A stretch of DNA of 64,000 nt from Blasia pusilla (GCA_050084515.1 CM114271.1:6820001-6884000); one strand, 5' to 3'. Shown: positions 1 through 11,800, counted from the first letter of the stretch. The notes: generated by a model not told the origin, from the sequence alone. Numbers and translations: made by a program.

Positions 1-3000
1 TATTGTGCATTCCGGTTTGGGCATTTGTGAATAAATGATCTGCATGATGCTAAACTCATGTTCTTGAAAATACTTTCCTCATATGCAATGTGGAGGCTTG
101 TTCTAGGCAAGTGCGTGCCCCACGTTCTACAAAGAGAGATATTTTCCATAGTGGACCAAAGAGAAGGAGCTCGTGATTGGTTGCAAAGGTATTGCTACCA
201 ATGGCATAGTCTATTAACGAGATGGATATTTTCACCAGGGGTGAAGAGGCCCCAACTTGTGATCCAAAGTTCTTTGTTGACTTTGGCGAAGACGATCAAG
301 CAAGATCATACAAGCATGCTGCATCTAAGGAACCTCTAGCACCAATTGTCGTGGGAAAGAAGAAGCAAGTAATTTCCTTGTTTCTTCTCAAGTGTTTAAG
401 TGTCTACAATTATGGCCATATATATGTATTTTAAACCCATTGTCTCTAATTGGTGATATGCATTGGAATGGTTGAAAGGGATAGTTAGGGGATAGAGGAA
501 TTGAGCATATTTACCAAATGTAAGGGATATTGCATCTTGGCGTATAGGTGATATTCATAGCCATGGGAAACTTCAAGTGGGTATACAACATCTTGGAAAA
601 GGGCAAGTTGGTATGTCTCAAGGTGGTAGAGATGGCTCACATGCACGAAACCCAATGCCAACTTTGTTCCAAGGTGGTTATTGTTTAATGGGGCAAGGGT
701 GGAATAGTAAGCCCTATCCATTTTATTCTACAATTTCCCTTTACCATTTTTCACATGTAGGTCACGGCAATGTTGCATGATGTGATGTTGCAATAGTCTC
801 ATCATTGTTGTCATGTGTAGACCATGTGCAACATGGATTCTCTAACTAGATTGAGGGCACTTTCCATGCAGTACGAAATAGTCAAGTCCTTTATGGACTC
901 AATAATACTTCCGCAAACATGTATGGACAAAACCAATGGTTCATTGGACAATCATAGGGAGTGAAAATGATAAAGGACACATGTAAAACCGAGTCACATT
1001 TAGTCATATATATCTTTTCTAGATATGTACATATATATGTTTTATTCCTTGGTGTTGTAATGGATATCTTAACTTGCTTCCATGAATTTTGTGGAAGTCT
1101 ACTTATAGGCGGGTAGATTTGCAATGTGAGATCAAATAATTATTGGAGTGTATCATATGTGCACCAAACCATATGACTCCAAGCTTGCGTAGGATAAGTG
1201 TAGGGATATCAAACACACCAAACTTATTGACAGAGAATTTTTGCGTGACAAGGAGGTGAAAGTTTGCAATGTGGCTCTAAATAGTTCAAGTTGGATTATC
1301 ACAACTTCTGAAGGAAAGAACAAGTGGCATGCAAATTTTAGAGCAGAGGTGTTGCGATGGTTTGACATCTTGGTTTTCAAAATTCTAGACCATCACTCTA
1401 GTGATTGGAAGTCAATGTTGAGGGATATTGGTGGATATTGGTGCTAGATATCGGCAACAATGGAAATGGAGTTTTTGTTCCATGTTTGGAGGAATATGCA
1501 AAATGAATACTAAATAATGAAAGGTTAAGATTACATCACACATGGAAAGAAGTTGTAGATGGGAAAAAAGAGTGGCCCTGCCGCCTCACGTAGATCCTAC
1601 CCAATGAGGGAGATTTCTAGCCTATGTCATGAGTGAAAGTGCAAGGACAAAGAGTAAGCAGAGTCAAAGGCGCGGGCATTGATAGCAAATCCTAATCCTA
1701 CAGGAAGGAAGGGAATGCACCAATTTCAAAGTGTTTGATAAGAAAAGTATCAAAGGTCTAATATATATTTTATTACTTTTGTTTTGGCTTTGTCCAATGA
1801 TTGATAAATGGAGCTTTTTTCATTGTTCATATGTTTTAGAGAAAAAAGAAGGGGCAAACCCCTACTTATATAGGCTCAGGTGTACAAGGAGGCAAAGAAC
1901 CAAAAGAGATGTGGTACAACGAAACTCTCCAAGGAGGTATTTGCATTTTCTTGCTATAGAATTGATATCACTCCAAAATTGGTTATTTTTAGTCCATGCA
2001 TGGGGATTTAGACTAAGTTTCCTTCTTGTGATTTAGGCTATTGGATCATCTAAGTTAACAAAGTTCTCTTAATGGTTGAAGTCCATGAAAGAGTTGTTGC
2101 CTGAATCTGTGACTTTCGTAATTGATCGCGTGGATGCATTCTCGAATCACTTGGACATGATGGAAGCAAGCATACATAATTTTATTTTCAGCCAAGATGA
2201 GAACTTCACATAGTTGATGGAATAATTTATGAGCTTGAAAAGGGCCATGAGGATATAGGGGATCGTGGGGAGAGATCTCAAAATCCAAGAGTTTCCTTAT
2301 CTCTTCATCAAATTAGTGAACCATCCCGGCCCTACTCCTATTCATATACCGAATGAGTATACCCTATCCTCACCCAATCCTAAACCATTTAGAATTGCAG
2401 AATGGGAGCGACAAAAGAGGCTATTACCACTATCATTGTAGGTGAACCAAATTGTTCAGATATGTGAGTTGAAGGTATTATTGTGCATGTATTTTTAAGT
2501 GAATGAAGAACCTTGGACTTTCTAAGACTGATTGAAATATGTTTACTTGCGATTGTAGAGAGCACAAACAAGGCCTTGACTATTACAAGGAAACACCAAG
2601 GTAAGATATTTCGGAGATACGTACAATTTGAAGGCGGGAAAATTTCCCATGACAATGCAGGACTAGTGGGGAGTGATGGACCATTGGAGCTAGATAATGT
2701 ACATCTTATGCAAAAGCCAACGATAGTGAGAAAACCTAAACTTAGGAAGAGGACCTTAGAGGTTGCTAAGATAGGGGTAAAATCTGTTGTGCCTCCATTT
2801 CAACAATTGATGTCATGTAAGAATCCCTACGTGATTTTAGGTTATGGTAGATTGCATGATGCATGAATATGTAAATGGATACACTTAATAGCTTTGGATA
2901 TGTGGCAATTAAGCACTTGGATATGACAAGCACTTGTTAGCTTTAGATTTCGATGTGAAAAACACATGTTAGCACTTTTGACATGATTGTGAAAAGTGAT

Positions 3001-3660
3001 CATATGCTATAGCAGGTGTGAGTTGGCATAGCGATAATGTGCATGTAAAATTTCAGATTATATCTTTAGCATTAAGACTTTAGATATAGTACAATGGTTT
3101 CTCCATGCCCTTTTTTGGATGAAAGACAAGTAGTGACAAGAGGGTATGTAGCAGTTGTCAATCATGTAGTCTACTAGCGGTAGGAAGGAGGCATTCATAT
3201 TTGGTGTTAGTCATGGATACATAATAGAACTGTCAATGCTAGTGTAATGTACACCATTTATTCAACAATAAATCAACCTTATCGTATATAAATTACTCAT
3301 TGTAGTTGACCAAATGACTTCAATATGTTATTTATGTTACTTGCATAAGTCTTTCTTCATATTACATGCACGCCACCACAAATAATGTGTCAGACGTGGA
3401 TAAGATTGTAAAATGATTCGTCTGATTCATTCTTTAGTACTCATTCGAGTCATTCCTACTGATTTAGCTAAGTCGTTCTTTATGATTTGGACAAGTTATT
3501 CTTTATGACTTGGCTAAGCCATTCTTTATGAATGATGTAGTCATAAAAAATAACCACAAAGTAATCGTATGTAGTCACTAAGATGAGTAAAACATATGAG
3601 ACTAAAATTTGACTACACTTGGGTTTAAATAACTACTTTTATGACTGAGAGTAGTTTTTA
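1..3660. other. AT-rich stretch without a recognisable gene
   Basis: Only short open frames occur. The longest, a 117-codon plus-strand frame at 2513-2866, has no motif I recognise and no splice context that would extend it. Near 3440-3540 there are several imperfect repeats of a short motif (TCATTCTTTATGA-like). I see no transposase, RT or RNA gene. It is probably decayed repeat DNA. Confidence 0.5.
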
Positions 3661-3749
3661 GTATTGCAATCTATTGAAGTAATTACAGAGTCTCATAGGC
3701 TCGGTTTGACTAACATGAAGTTTTTTTTTAAGTTAGTTAAAGGGGGTTT

Positions 3750-3956
3750 TGTACCAGTGGTAGCTATGTCCCTTTATAGCCTAAGGCTAGTCTCAAGACA
3801 CGTGTGTCGCTTATCTAGCATTAGTCCCGCACTCTATTCAGCCGCCTTTTCTAGTCTTGTAACTAGCTATTCTAGGTTCCAAATTTTTTGGGTCACATCA
3901 AGGTCTTTCCTCCTTGGACTCGTGATCATGACTCACTTATCGAGTTCCTGCTAGCA
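3750..3956 (+). repeat. Dispersed repeat Q, copy 1
   Basis: About 180-200 bp with recurring phrases such as AGCTATGTCCCTTTA, a CTAGNNTTAGTC block, and an end that reads GATCATGACTCACTT followed by a GAGTTCC-like string. Three further copies lie at 4445-4612 (minus), 47400-47595 (plus) and 51715-51920 (plus). All four translate into similar but meaningless peptides, which shows shared ancestry of the DNA, not a protein. No terminal repeats or coding domain are visible; it could be an LTR or UTR fragment of a larger element. Confidence 0.6.
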
Positions 3957-4444
3957 TGTGCACCGTAGACTTGGCTATTTGCTACGATATACCAATGTAC
4001 ATTCCCAATCTTGTGGCATGCATACTGAAAAGAAATTGGAAAAATACATAGATTTGGAATTTATTTCCAATGAGAGATCTTTCTCAAAAGTTAGCCCAGT
4101 TTGATAAATAGACAAGTAAATTTCAAGAATCTTTAGTAGAATCCATTGAATTATCCCCAATACAAGTTCCTCAAACTAAATTCAACGTATCTTCTATAGT
4201 GCTATCTTTTCCTCCTCCTTAAAATGTTGTACCACATGCTTAACGATTCTTGTTAAAAAAATGACACTTATTTCTCTAAAAAAATTTCCATTGTATAAAG
4301 AATCCTACTAAAGCTAAATTCAAGAGTATTCTTGATATAGCTTTTTCTTGAGGTTTATTTTTCAAATTCATGAACAAGTTCATAACTTTAAACAAGCTAA
4401 AGTCTCCTAATGAATATGCCGCCAATAGATAAGTCTATGGCGCT
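3957..4444. other. Unassigned spacer
   Basis: AT-rich sequence between two copies of repeat Q. No coding frame or structured RNA is apparent. Confidence 0.4.
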
Positions 4445-4612
4445 CGTGCTAGTAGGGACCCGAGAAGTGAGTCATGATTGCGGGTCTAAGGAGGAAAGAC
4501 TTTGGTGTGACCCACCAAAGTCTAAACCTAGACTTGCTACCACAACTAGTCATTAGACTAATGCTAGGCGAGATGTGCATGCGCCTTGAGACTAGCATTA
4601 GTTGAGAAAAGG
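4445..4612 (-). repeat. Dispersed repeat Q, copy 2
   Basis: Reverse-strand copy of the repeat at 3750-3956. Read on the minus strand it contains the same GCGCATGC/CTAGCATTAG and GGTCACACCAAAG phrases and ends in GATTGC and GTCATGACTCACTTCT-like strings. It abuts the truncated end of the gypsy element that begins at 4613, so one of the two was cut by the arrival of the other. Confidence 0.55.
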
Positions 4613-4749
4613 TGTCGTGTGCATACACATAGCTACACAACATACATTGCTGGTCACATCCACACCACACAACACCAATCTTCCCCATACACGGGTAGAT
4701 CCACACATGTATAGAAATCAACTCATACATATACATGGAGATCACAAAA
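4613..4749 (-). repeat. LTR-associated block R, copy A
   Basis: About 137 bp that match 38461-38597 and 39080-39216. On the minus strand it starts TGTGATCTCCATG and ends in a GCACACGACA-like string. It lies directly behind a purine-rich tract (AAGGGGGCGG in sense), the usual position of the start of a 3' LTR. The rest of that LTR is missing here. Confidence 0.65.
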
Positions 4750-4826
4750 CCGCCCCCTTCGTTGGCGGTTGGATCCCCCTAACTCCAGATAGAAAATATC
4801 ACATCTCTCTGACATGACCTACTGCC

Positions 4827-5453
4827 CTATACACATCTCGGACATATCAATCGTCCCGTGGGAACTACATCAATAAGGGGGGTCAAACATGACATATGCC
4901 ACCCTCGAGAACAACCATCAGATACCAACATGGTGGTTGCACCCCTCGCAGATCCGCACAACATACACCTCAAGCCTGCATGTACCACTGCCAAGCTCGG
5001 ATCCAATATCCCGTCCACGCTTGGAAGGTGACATGGCACATAGTTGTGCACATGATCCTTCCAAACCATACCATCCCGTCCCTCTAACATGAGGACTCTG
5101 GTTGGTAATATCTCGCGCACACGTAGGATCGTGGGCCCTGCAGTGACATCTAGCATCATGGGTGTCGCCTCCTGTAAATACACGTAATCTCTAGGATGAA
5201 ACCTCATAATCCTTGGACGATAACCTCCTCCACGAATGTTTGCATACCTCAATATATCCCTATGCTGAGCAATAGCTAAGTTCTCAAAGGCCATGGGCAT
5301 AACTTTATGAAAAATCTCTGCCCTCTGAGAACACGCTTGTATCCACACATTTGGATCATCAAGATCTAACACCTCTGCCATGTTACGTCGAATAGCTGTA
5401 GGTAAATGTGGCTCTCTCCCAAAGAGTAAAAAGTACGGTGAAAATAACGCCAA
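4827..5453 (-). pseudogene. Gypsy integrase C-terminal region fused to a PHD-like finger
   Basis: A 208-codon frame. Residues 1-80 carry the usual gypsy integrase tail (SPYFLLFGREPHLP, then a His/Arg-rich strip). Residues ~85-135 hold the RFHPRDYVYLQ and GPTILRVREILPTRVLMLEGRDG blocks of the integrase C-terminal fold. Residues ~158-206 form a PHD pattern: C-x2-C, then MLVSDGC, RGWHMSC, VPTGRLICPRC. The third Cys of the C4HC3 set is Ser here, Tyr in the copy at 38178, and Cys in the copy near 29390, so the finger has decayed but was probably complete. PHD fingers read histone H3 tails; by analogy with chromodomains the module could steer integration. That role is inference. Confidence 0.75.
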
Positions 5454-5528
5454 GGATGCCTCTCAACTAAAGCGATGACCTATAGCCAACCATGCCAACT
5501 GTAGGTCCCACTCCCTCAACTGTCCCCG

Positions 5529-5891
5529 CTACAAGCCATACTTGCGCAATCCTCTCTTCACAGTCTGTACTACTCTCTTTGCCAACCCATCCGCCTCAGG
5601 ATGATCTCTGGACGTGGTGCGGTGATCTATCAATGCCTGATCAGGCAAGGCGTGAAACTCTCCCCTAAACTCGGTACGCTGGTCAGTCAACACCTCCGCC
5701 GGTGCACCAAAGTGAGTAAGCACACGATCTAGAAACGCATAAGCCGTTCCCTCGTTTTCCTTGTCCGATAGTGCCACCAACTCTATCCACTTGGAGAAAT
5801 GCTCCACCATGACCAACACGTATCTATGATGACGCCCCATCAATGGCAAAGGTCCCGCAAAGTCTAAACTCCACCGATAACCTAAACCCAT
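5529..5891 (-). pseudogene. Gypsy integrase catalytic core, fragment
   Basis: A 120-codon frame with the DDE-core landmarks SLDFAGPLPLMG, YVLVMVEHFSKWIEL, VLTDQRTEF and HPEADGLAKRVVQTVKR. The two Asp positions are present. The Glu normally found in the xERVxxT block is Lys (LAKRVV), so the enzyme is dead. The frame is directly preceded by RT sequence (5882-6172), which means the RT palm and RNase H were deleted. A second, more decayed copy of the same core lies on the plus strand near 29890-30160. Confidence 0.8.
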
Positions 5892-6172
5892 AATCGGAAA
5901 AGGATATAACTGCGGAGTGGGAGCATTGAAGGATACTCCCCATGTGATAACTCCACAATTCCTGCCTCCAACAAGTCTTGACTCCTGCTCTGAATCAAGG
6001 CTTGCTCTATATTAGAATACCTGTTAGATCGACGAAAGATCGACGTATCACTAGCCAACTCAATACGTATCCCGACACCCTTCAGCGTACCCAAATCTCT
6101 CATACTGAAGGTAAAACAATTGACATGCCTTCTCAAAAACCTATGAACTCGCCGTCGCTCTCCTCCTATCAA
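5882..6172 (-). pseudogene. Gypsy reverse transcriptase N-terminal fragment
   Basis: The minus-strand frame holds the entry of a gypsy RT: IRIELASDTSIFRRSNRYSN, then a helix ending DLLEAGIVELSHGEYPS. This matches the conserved 'fix on I/L-x-L...P-x-R...L...GII..S.SPY' entry of Ty3 RT. It stops there; the YxDD palm is absent. The upstream part (minus strand 6700-6200) has no intact frame for gag or protease. Confidence 0.65.
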
Positions 6173-7089
6173 TTAGAGACCTATCATAGGCTCCCAAGTC
6201 TCCATCGTGACCTCACTCAGAGAGGACACAACTTCCGACTTTGGTTGCTATGTGGCAACCCTATCCACCTCTGCAACAACCTCTCCACTCTGACTTCCTA
6301 CACCATGCTCCAGATCCAAAAAATGAACATGTGTTTGCTCTGGCCGCCTTTGCACTATCCGCTCGAACAACGTCCGTGGAATTCCATGGGTGCCTATCTC
6401 TCCTCGTCCCGCCCCCAGCCAATGCCTGTATAGACCCTGCAGGCAATGCTCTAAGTCGTGGACGTGACGACATGGATAAGACTCACATTCGTCTCTTCTC
6501 AGACATACCTAGGCTCACTAACCATGTGAGACATTTGCGGTCTATCGCTTGCCCCAATACCCGTCTCCGTGATGCCTTAGTCATATCTAGCACTGCCCTA
6601 GTACCCGTAGCGAACCCCATGGCGCGCTAGCGCTCATGTGCCATAGGCTCCTCCAATGCTCGGGTCACCTCATCCCAAACCATGCTTGGCCCTCCCTGAC
6701 AAAAGGCATAGGATGTTGGGAAGCTCACCAATGTAGATAAGGCTGCCCTCAACTCCCCCACCCTATTGGATATCACCAACGATGGTCTATCATCACGGGT
6801 CACCATCTAAGATTGACACCTTGAGCCCAAAATAGCATCCACTATGAGATGTGGTGCTCTCTGAACTCCATTGTATGCTCGACTCAATACCTCTGATAGT
6901 ACCAGGTTCGTCCACCACAGTCATGGAAGGTGGGCGTGTGATCCAACTCTCGTTGCATCTAACAACACAGCAATTCCTAACTAGGACCTCACTTGATGTA
7001 TACTCGTCATCACACGTGCACGAGTGTCTCCCAATAACGACACATTCTCCAAAATGTGCGTCGGATAACATGCATGACTCTCTTGCAAG

Positions 7090-8261
7090 TGTGATACCCA
7101 CAATTTTTTACTTTTGAAGATTTACATCTTTTTATTTAAAGAAGACTTGTGTATACATTATGATTTTGATATTATGGTTGCGTAGTAGAAAAATGAGTGA
7201 GATTGAAGTGAATCACGAAGCTCCAAGGACAAGGCAAAGAGGTGGAAAAATCAAGGATTTGCCTTAGAGGAGAGGAAAATGCAGTAACGAAGTCTAAAGA
7301 CCCAGCGCGAAGCTTGGAAAAGACAACGAAGCTCTGTTAAGAACTTGTGTATGAAGTGCTTCGCTCTTGAACAAAGCATGATGAAGAAGAAGAGGAAGAA
7401 GCACTTCACTCTTGAACGAAGCACAAAGAACGAAACCCTTGGAACAACAGCGAAGAATGGAGTGCTTCGTCCTCAAAGGAAGAGCTTCCGAGGTTCAGAC
7501 TTCGCAGCGAAGCGAAGCTAAGACTAGAAGTGCTTTCAAGCGGCACACAGTCAGAACAGTTAGACTGGGAAAAGGCGCAACTTTTTGTATCAAATAGGAA
7601 GTTAGTACAGTTACGCTCCGCGGACTCATAGGGATCCCAGGAAAAGAGAAGAGCACCATAGATCTAGGTAGTTACAAATGTTGAAGAGACACCAGCTTCA
7701 TCAAGAACACTTCGAATCTTTGGAACACTCATACTACAGAGAGTATTTAAGAAGCATGAAAGTAACTATCATCATCATTCTCTTACGAAGTCCTCATGCT
7801 GTAGGAATGGTCCGAGCAATGGAGTAGTACCCTCTCGTGCTTGTATATACTTCTGAAGCTTTCTCATTCTTGATGGAGTAGTAAAGCACTCATTCCTTCA
7901 TTCTAATGTGCGATGCTTATGTCTGAGTATTCTTTTTGGGTCTGCAGAGAAATATGGCTTGGGAAAGCCATATTCCTCCCTTATATAGAGTTGGGAAGAG
8001 CCAAAAGGCTCTTCCCCTAAAAATAGCTATCGTCTTGGTAACTTGCGCCCACACATTACCAAGGGCGGATGACCTGCTCAACAAGTCACCCGGATGTGAA
8101 TGACCTCAGCAGGAATGTTATGAGAAACGATGTTCTTGATACAACGAACCTATCCTCAACCTCATCCGACACCTCGAGACAAAGTTACACTCAAGACAAT
8201 CCGGTGGCTCCTATGCCCTATCCACGATAGATCTCGGCCTATCGGCTACTCAGATGTGACA
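7090..8261 (-). repeat. Putative 5' LTR of gypsy copy A
   Basis: On the minus strand it opens TGTCACATCTGAG at 8261, as do the LTR blocks at 36270 and 38600, and could close ...GGGTATCACA at 7090. The first ~310 bp are shared with those LTRs and include four hairpins and the TATA box; the rest is specific to this copy. At 7290-7560 the sequence is dense in GAAGC/GCTTC words and includes a 26-bp near-exact direct repeat (7352-7377 and 7397-7422). The right boundary is a guess from TG...CA ends; no second LTR survives to test it. Confidence 0.5.
7951..8092 (-). promoter_or_regulatory. LTR hairpin row with TATA box, copy A
   Basis: In sense (minus) order: a GGGTGAC/GTCATCC stem near 8092-8066, a TTGGTAA/TTACCAA stem (8062-8035), a perfect 10-bp stem GGGAAGAGCC-4 nt-GGCTCTTCCC (8016-7993), the TATA box CTATATAAG (about 7987-7979), and a perfect 10-bp stem AATATGGCTT-4 nt-AAGCCATATT (7974-7951). 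The same order exists at 36439-36580 and about 38770-38910. The last stem differs by a compensated pair, so pairing seems to have been kept. Confidence 0.65.
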
Positions 8262-9660
8262 AAAGGCATAGGTACTCATGAGGATAAGAGCAAGGCAAGC
8301 AAGGTTTGAGACCTTGGAGCCAAGCGCCAAGTTAAGGGCGAGAAGCAAGGAAGATGTGAGTAGTCAGGATGGGCAAAATGCCATATGACTAGTCATGAAA
8401 CATGATAGGTGAAAAAAAAACCAGAAGACGCCAAACGTGGAGTTAGTATGAGTGGTATTCATAAGACACATAAAGTGCGGGTCTAAGATCTGAAATGTGT
8501 GTTGAGAGCGTGGAGTTACATAATCTACAGGAAGCCTCCGCCAAGCCATCTTAATGGATAACTAGCAAAGTTACACAAAAAAAAACTTATCTATCCATAG
8601 GACGTAATTGTTCCAACAAGTCTAGACATGCCATCTCGCATCCGTTCTCGTAACGTGGCTCGCATCCCTATTGTAACCCTTTGCCTTGTCTTCTTCCCTC
8701 CTACACGGGCCCATGCAGCCCGCACCCTACTCGCACAAGCTAGATGTAGCCTGCACAAGGTGCACCCATTTTTTTTAAATAATCTTTTTTCAAAAAATTA
8801 TTTAATAAAGAAAAAGAAAAAGAGATGTAGCAAAGCGCATCTGGATGTGGGCGGTCGGGCCCCCCAGGACATGTCTATCCCTAGGGCGACCATAAGTTCT
8901 TGGACATGAACAAAGCGCGTGCAACTCTAATAGCTATTCCATTGTCAAAGAGGGACAATGGGGTAGGTGGGGTTTCCGTGGAGAACCCTAGAAGTACCTT
9001 TAGGAGAGGGGGGGGCACACTCTTCCTCCCTACCGATTCAAGTCTTTGAACCAAGAACTAATCATGATGCTTATTTTGTCGCATTTCAGGTCAGAATTCA
9101 AGAAAGGTAACATCACATTTGAGCCTTGTAAGACAAATCCTTTCGATCATTTGTTTCATATCATTTACCATCCATATGTCGAGCACAAGTCATATGTGCA
9201 TACTTTCCTTAAATCTAATTGAGTGTAGTCTTGAAAAATATGACTTGTCCTCGAACCCTATTGGAGAAAGTTTGCAAACCCAAAGTGACTAATAATTTAG
9301 TTATAGCACATAAATTATGACCCTACGGAGTCGCTGTTGTGAGTCGTAGAAATGATCATTTCTTGGAGTTGATGTTGCTAATCAATCATCAAAGGTTTAG
9401 GGTGACGATGAGTGGTAGATGACATTTGATAAGAGGCAGAGTATCGTGCATTCCATAAATTGCTTTGCACAACATGAAATCACAAAGAATTCGCTCATCA
9501 AGATGATTTCACTAGGAGATAGCAATACTTCAAAGAGCCTCCGGGTCTAATTCTAATTTGGAATCTCTTTACATTACTATCTGTGGAGCCATCTTGATGT
9601 AGGAGGCCACCTAACACCAGCCCTTCGCATTATGTTGCACGGTAGGTAAGAATAGATATA
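8262..9660. repeat. Dispersed repeat debris
   Basis: The part from about 8520 to 9060 recurs in pieces at 30320-30560 (CCTCCGCCAAGCCATCTT and a later CTCAAATCCTTGAAC-like string) and the 8630-8910 part resembles 32100-32420 (GC-richer, with the GGACATGTC word). No coding domain is visible. This looks like LTR or UTR pieces of old elements. Confidence 0.5.
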
Positions 9661-9666
9661 CCAACG

Positions 9667-9860
9667 GTGGGAAGAAACTTAGCTTTGCATACATGTCCTT
9701 CAATCTTTGTGAAGTGGTGATGGGAATGCACCACCTTCACCAAAGACCAGGAAGAACACTGACGTGGGAAAAACTTAGCTTTGCATATATATCCTTTAGT
9801 CTTTGTGAAGTGGTGATAGGAGTGCACAACCCTCATCAAAGACCAGGAAGAACTCTACTA
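9667..9860. repeat. Two-copy 97-bp tandem duplication
   Basis: Units 9667-9763 and 9764-9860 both begin GTGGGAA and contain CTTAGCTTTGCATA, CTTTGTGAAGTGGTGAT and AAAGACCAGGAAGAAC. They differ at about one position in eight. No function is apparent. Confidence 0.8.
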
Positions 9861-10099
9861 CCCACTCTGACGCTCCACTGTCCGGGAGTCAACAGTAGGA
9901 GTCGAACATATTTCCAGACCTGCCCTCAATTCAGGCATTTTGGATGGGAGTTAGCCAAGGGTTAGGTTAACAAAACTAGTCTTACCCATGGAATCAAACA
10001 TGTTTTTAAGCCCACAAATAAAGAGAAGTGCTTGCAAATCAAGAAGGCACTCTCCAAGCTCAAGGATATAAACCTTACGTCTCTCCTTCACATCCTAAT

Positions 10100-10516
10100 T
10101 CACCATCTTGGTGAACCGTGAAATATCTACCCAACTCGTTTAGTACCCCCTTCCTTTACCCTCACGCGCGGGTGAGGTACGTTCCTCCTCGCCTGTCATG
10201 CCAGCATGTCAAAGGAAAGTCCTGGATTCGTATGAATCACAGCCCGATAAACTGCACTCGGGATGGCAGCAGATTACTTGGGTGTGATGGACGAGCTTGC
10301 CTGCACTAAATTCCGTGTGTGTACCGGAAGCATTTACTCAACGGGACTATCCCAAATATATGGTGCGAGTTAATACCCATAAGGAAGCCCAGGGACCTCC
10401 ACTGGCACTCTGATCCGCAATTCAGCACCAAGAATTTTGAGTGGGCAATTCCCGTCCCTTACACATCACCTACAGATGAGCACGCCTCACGCGCAGTGAA
10501 AATGACCGTGAGGTAG
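10100..10516 (+). other. GC-richer block, possible decayed coding sequence
   Basis: Two plus-strand frames (10118-10309 and 10319-10516) lie in sequence of more even base composition than the surroundings. The second reads NGTIPNIWCELIPIR then DLHWHS, which faintly resembles a leucine-rich repeat turn. No start, splice pair or full domain supports a gene. It may be a captured or broken exon. Confidence 0.25.
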
Positions 10517-11004
10517 ATTTTGTAGTGGACGAGAAGGACTTCAGAATGATGCACTTAAACCTTGACACGAGAATCCAATCCGAAAGCGGGGGCAAGTAGT
10601 GAAAACTGTAGAAACCCTGAAAAGATTCATGATCAGAAAACAAGATCAAAATGTGTGGACTTGCTAGTCCCAATTTACCATTAAACTGTCCCAATTTAAC
10701 AGGACGCTACTGAACTTCTCACGGATCTGTAGCGAACACTAGTTTTTTGACTCGATTCCATGACGTGAACTACAGGCCGGCGGCAAATGTTGCAACGCCA
10801 GAATCGAGACCTGGTCGACAGCCGAAAGACCCCTGGTCTAATTGACGGGGAGGTTACTCTTCTCCCCACTGCACTCAGATTATACAGATCTGCCCGCCGA
10901 ACATAGCTTCCTGTCTATCGAGCACAGAAAATCCCGTGCTCTTCGACGAAAAGTTCTGCATCTACGATGCTGCTGCTCAGCCATATTTGTCCGACTTTCA
11001 CTAT
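10517..11004 (-). other. 3' flank and probable 3' UTR of eL29
   Basis: No second gene is visible. The sequence keeps the even base composition of the gene island, which fits a 3' UTR plus terminator region. I could not place a poly(A) site with confidence. Confidence 0.4.
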
Positions 11005-11301
11005 TTACTCGGAGGCTTCCTCCTCGGCACCGTCAACCCTGTTGTGCTTCTTCGCGTACCTCTGATTCCTCAGAAACTTAGGGTCCATCTGAATAACAAC
11101 CACCAAATGCACAAATGTGAATTCAAGGCTCTGCAAAAGAGTTACTCAGAAGTGAACAACCTGTTGAAAAATCAGGGTAACTGAAACGAAAGAGCTCACC
11201 CCCTTCCTTGAGGAGTACTTGTGCTTCTTGGGCTTCTTGATACCATTCTTGTGGGCCTTGTACGACTGGTTGTGGGCTGTGTGATTCTTAGACTTCGCCA
11301 T
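11005..11301 (-). CDS. RPL29: 60S ribosomal protein eL29
   Basis: A complete two-exon coding region. Exon 1 is 11301-11200 (34 codons, starting [20 protein letters not shown] and ending at a GGG|GTGAGC donor). Exon 2 is 11088-11005 (ATTCAG acceptor, then [20 protein letters not shown] and an acidic end EEEASE, stop TAA). The joined protein is 61 residues, the usual plant eL29 length, very basic, with the invariant SKNHTxHNQSxKAHxNGIKKP block. eL29 is a small protein on the solvent side of the large ribosomal subunit. The ATG directly follows a T-rich AAGCAG acceptor, so the 5' leader is interrupted by an intron, as in many plant ribosomal protein genes. Nothing suggests a pseudogene. Confidence 0.96.
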
Positions 11302-11309
11302 TGCACCTG

Positions 11310-11800
11310 CTTAAAAAAAATAAAATTATAAGGACGAAAACAGACTTTCGGCAAATCCCACTGCTTTTAAAGAAAGGAACACTCAAGTAGTCCAGAGATA
11401 TCTTATGGCGACCGCAGACAAAATCACAAAGTCTCCCGGGGTAACACAACAGAAAAAACAGCAAGTATCCTGTTGGAGAACTTCACAACCAGAATCCTCC
11501 AAAAAACGGCGATTCAAGTCCAACAAGCATTCCAAAGCAGTCGAAAAGGCTGCGAAAACCTAAGGGACTCAAACACACTTAACCAAAGCGCACAAACGAA
11601 ATACAGGGACTACTCACATAAGCTCGCTCAGCTTCTTCCGAGCGAGTAAAGAGGTGAGAAAAAATGCCCGTCAACACTAAGGACTAAGACGCAATCAACA
11701 ACAGCCTGAAAACAGGCGACTGACTCCTCGCCTAGGTTCGACGGCATGCACATTACGAAATTGCGAAGTTTGAGAACGATGATCCGGGCCAGGCTCTCAC
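11310..11800 (-). other. 5' leader intron of eL29
   Basis: The donor GAG|GTGAGA lies just below 11801 and the acceptor TTTAAGCAG ends at about 11310, 9 nt before the ATG. The intron is about 490 nt. Leader introns often raise expression of plant ribosomal protein genes; that is general knowledge, not shown here. Confidence 0.7.

Larger units (their letters stand above)
4613..8261 (-). mobile_element. Degenerate Ty3/gypsy LTR retrotransposon with PHD-type integrase (copy A)
   Basis: Read on the minus strand: a putative 5' LTR (8261 to about 7090), a leader with no intact gag, an RT N-terminal fragment (6172-5882), an integrase core (5891-5529), an integrase C-terminus ending in a PHD-like finger (5453-4827), a purine-rich tract (4750-4760), and about 137 bp of LTR-like block R (4749-4613) where the copy stops against repeat Q. 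The RT palm, RNase H and most of gag are gone; RT joins integrase directly near 5890. Order protease/RT before integrase is the Ty3/gypsy order. Related relics lie at 29340-30160 and 36270-39216. Confidence 0.8.
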
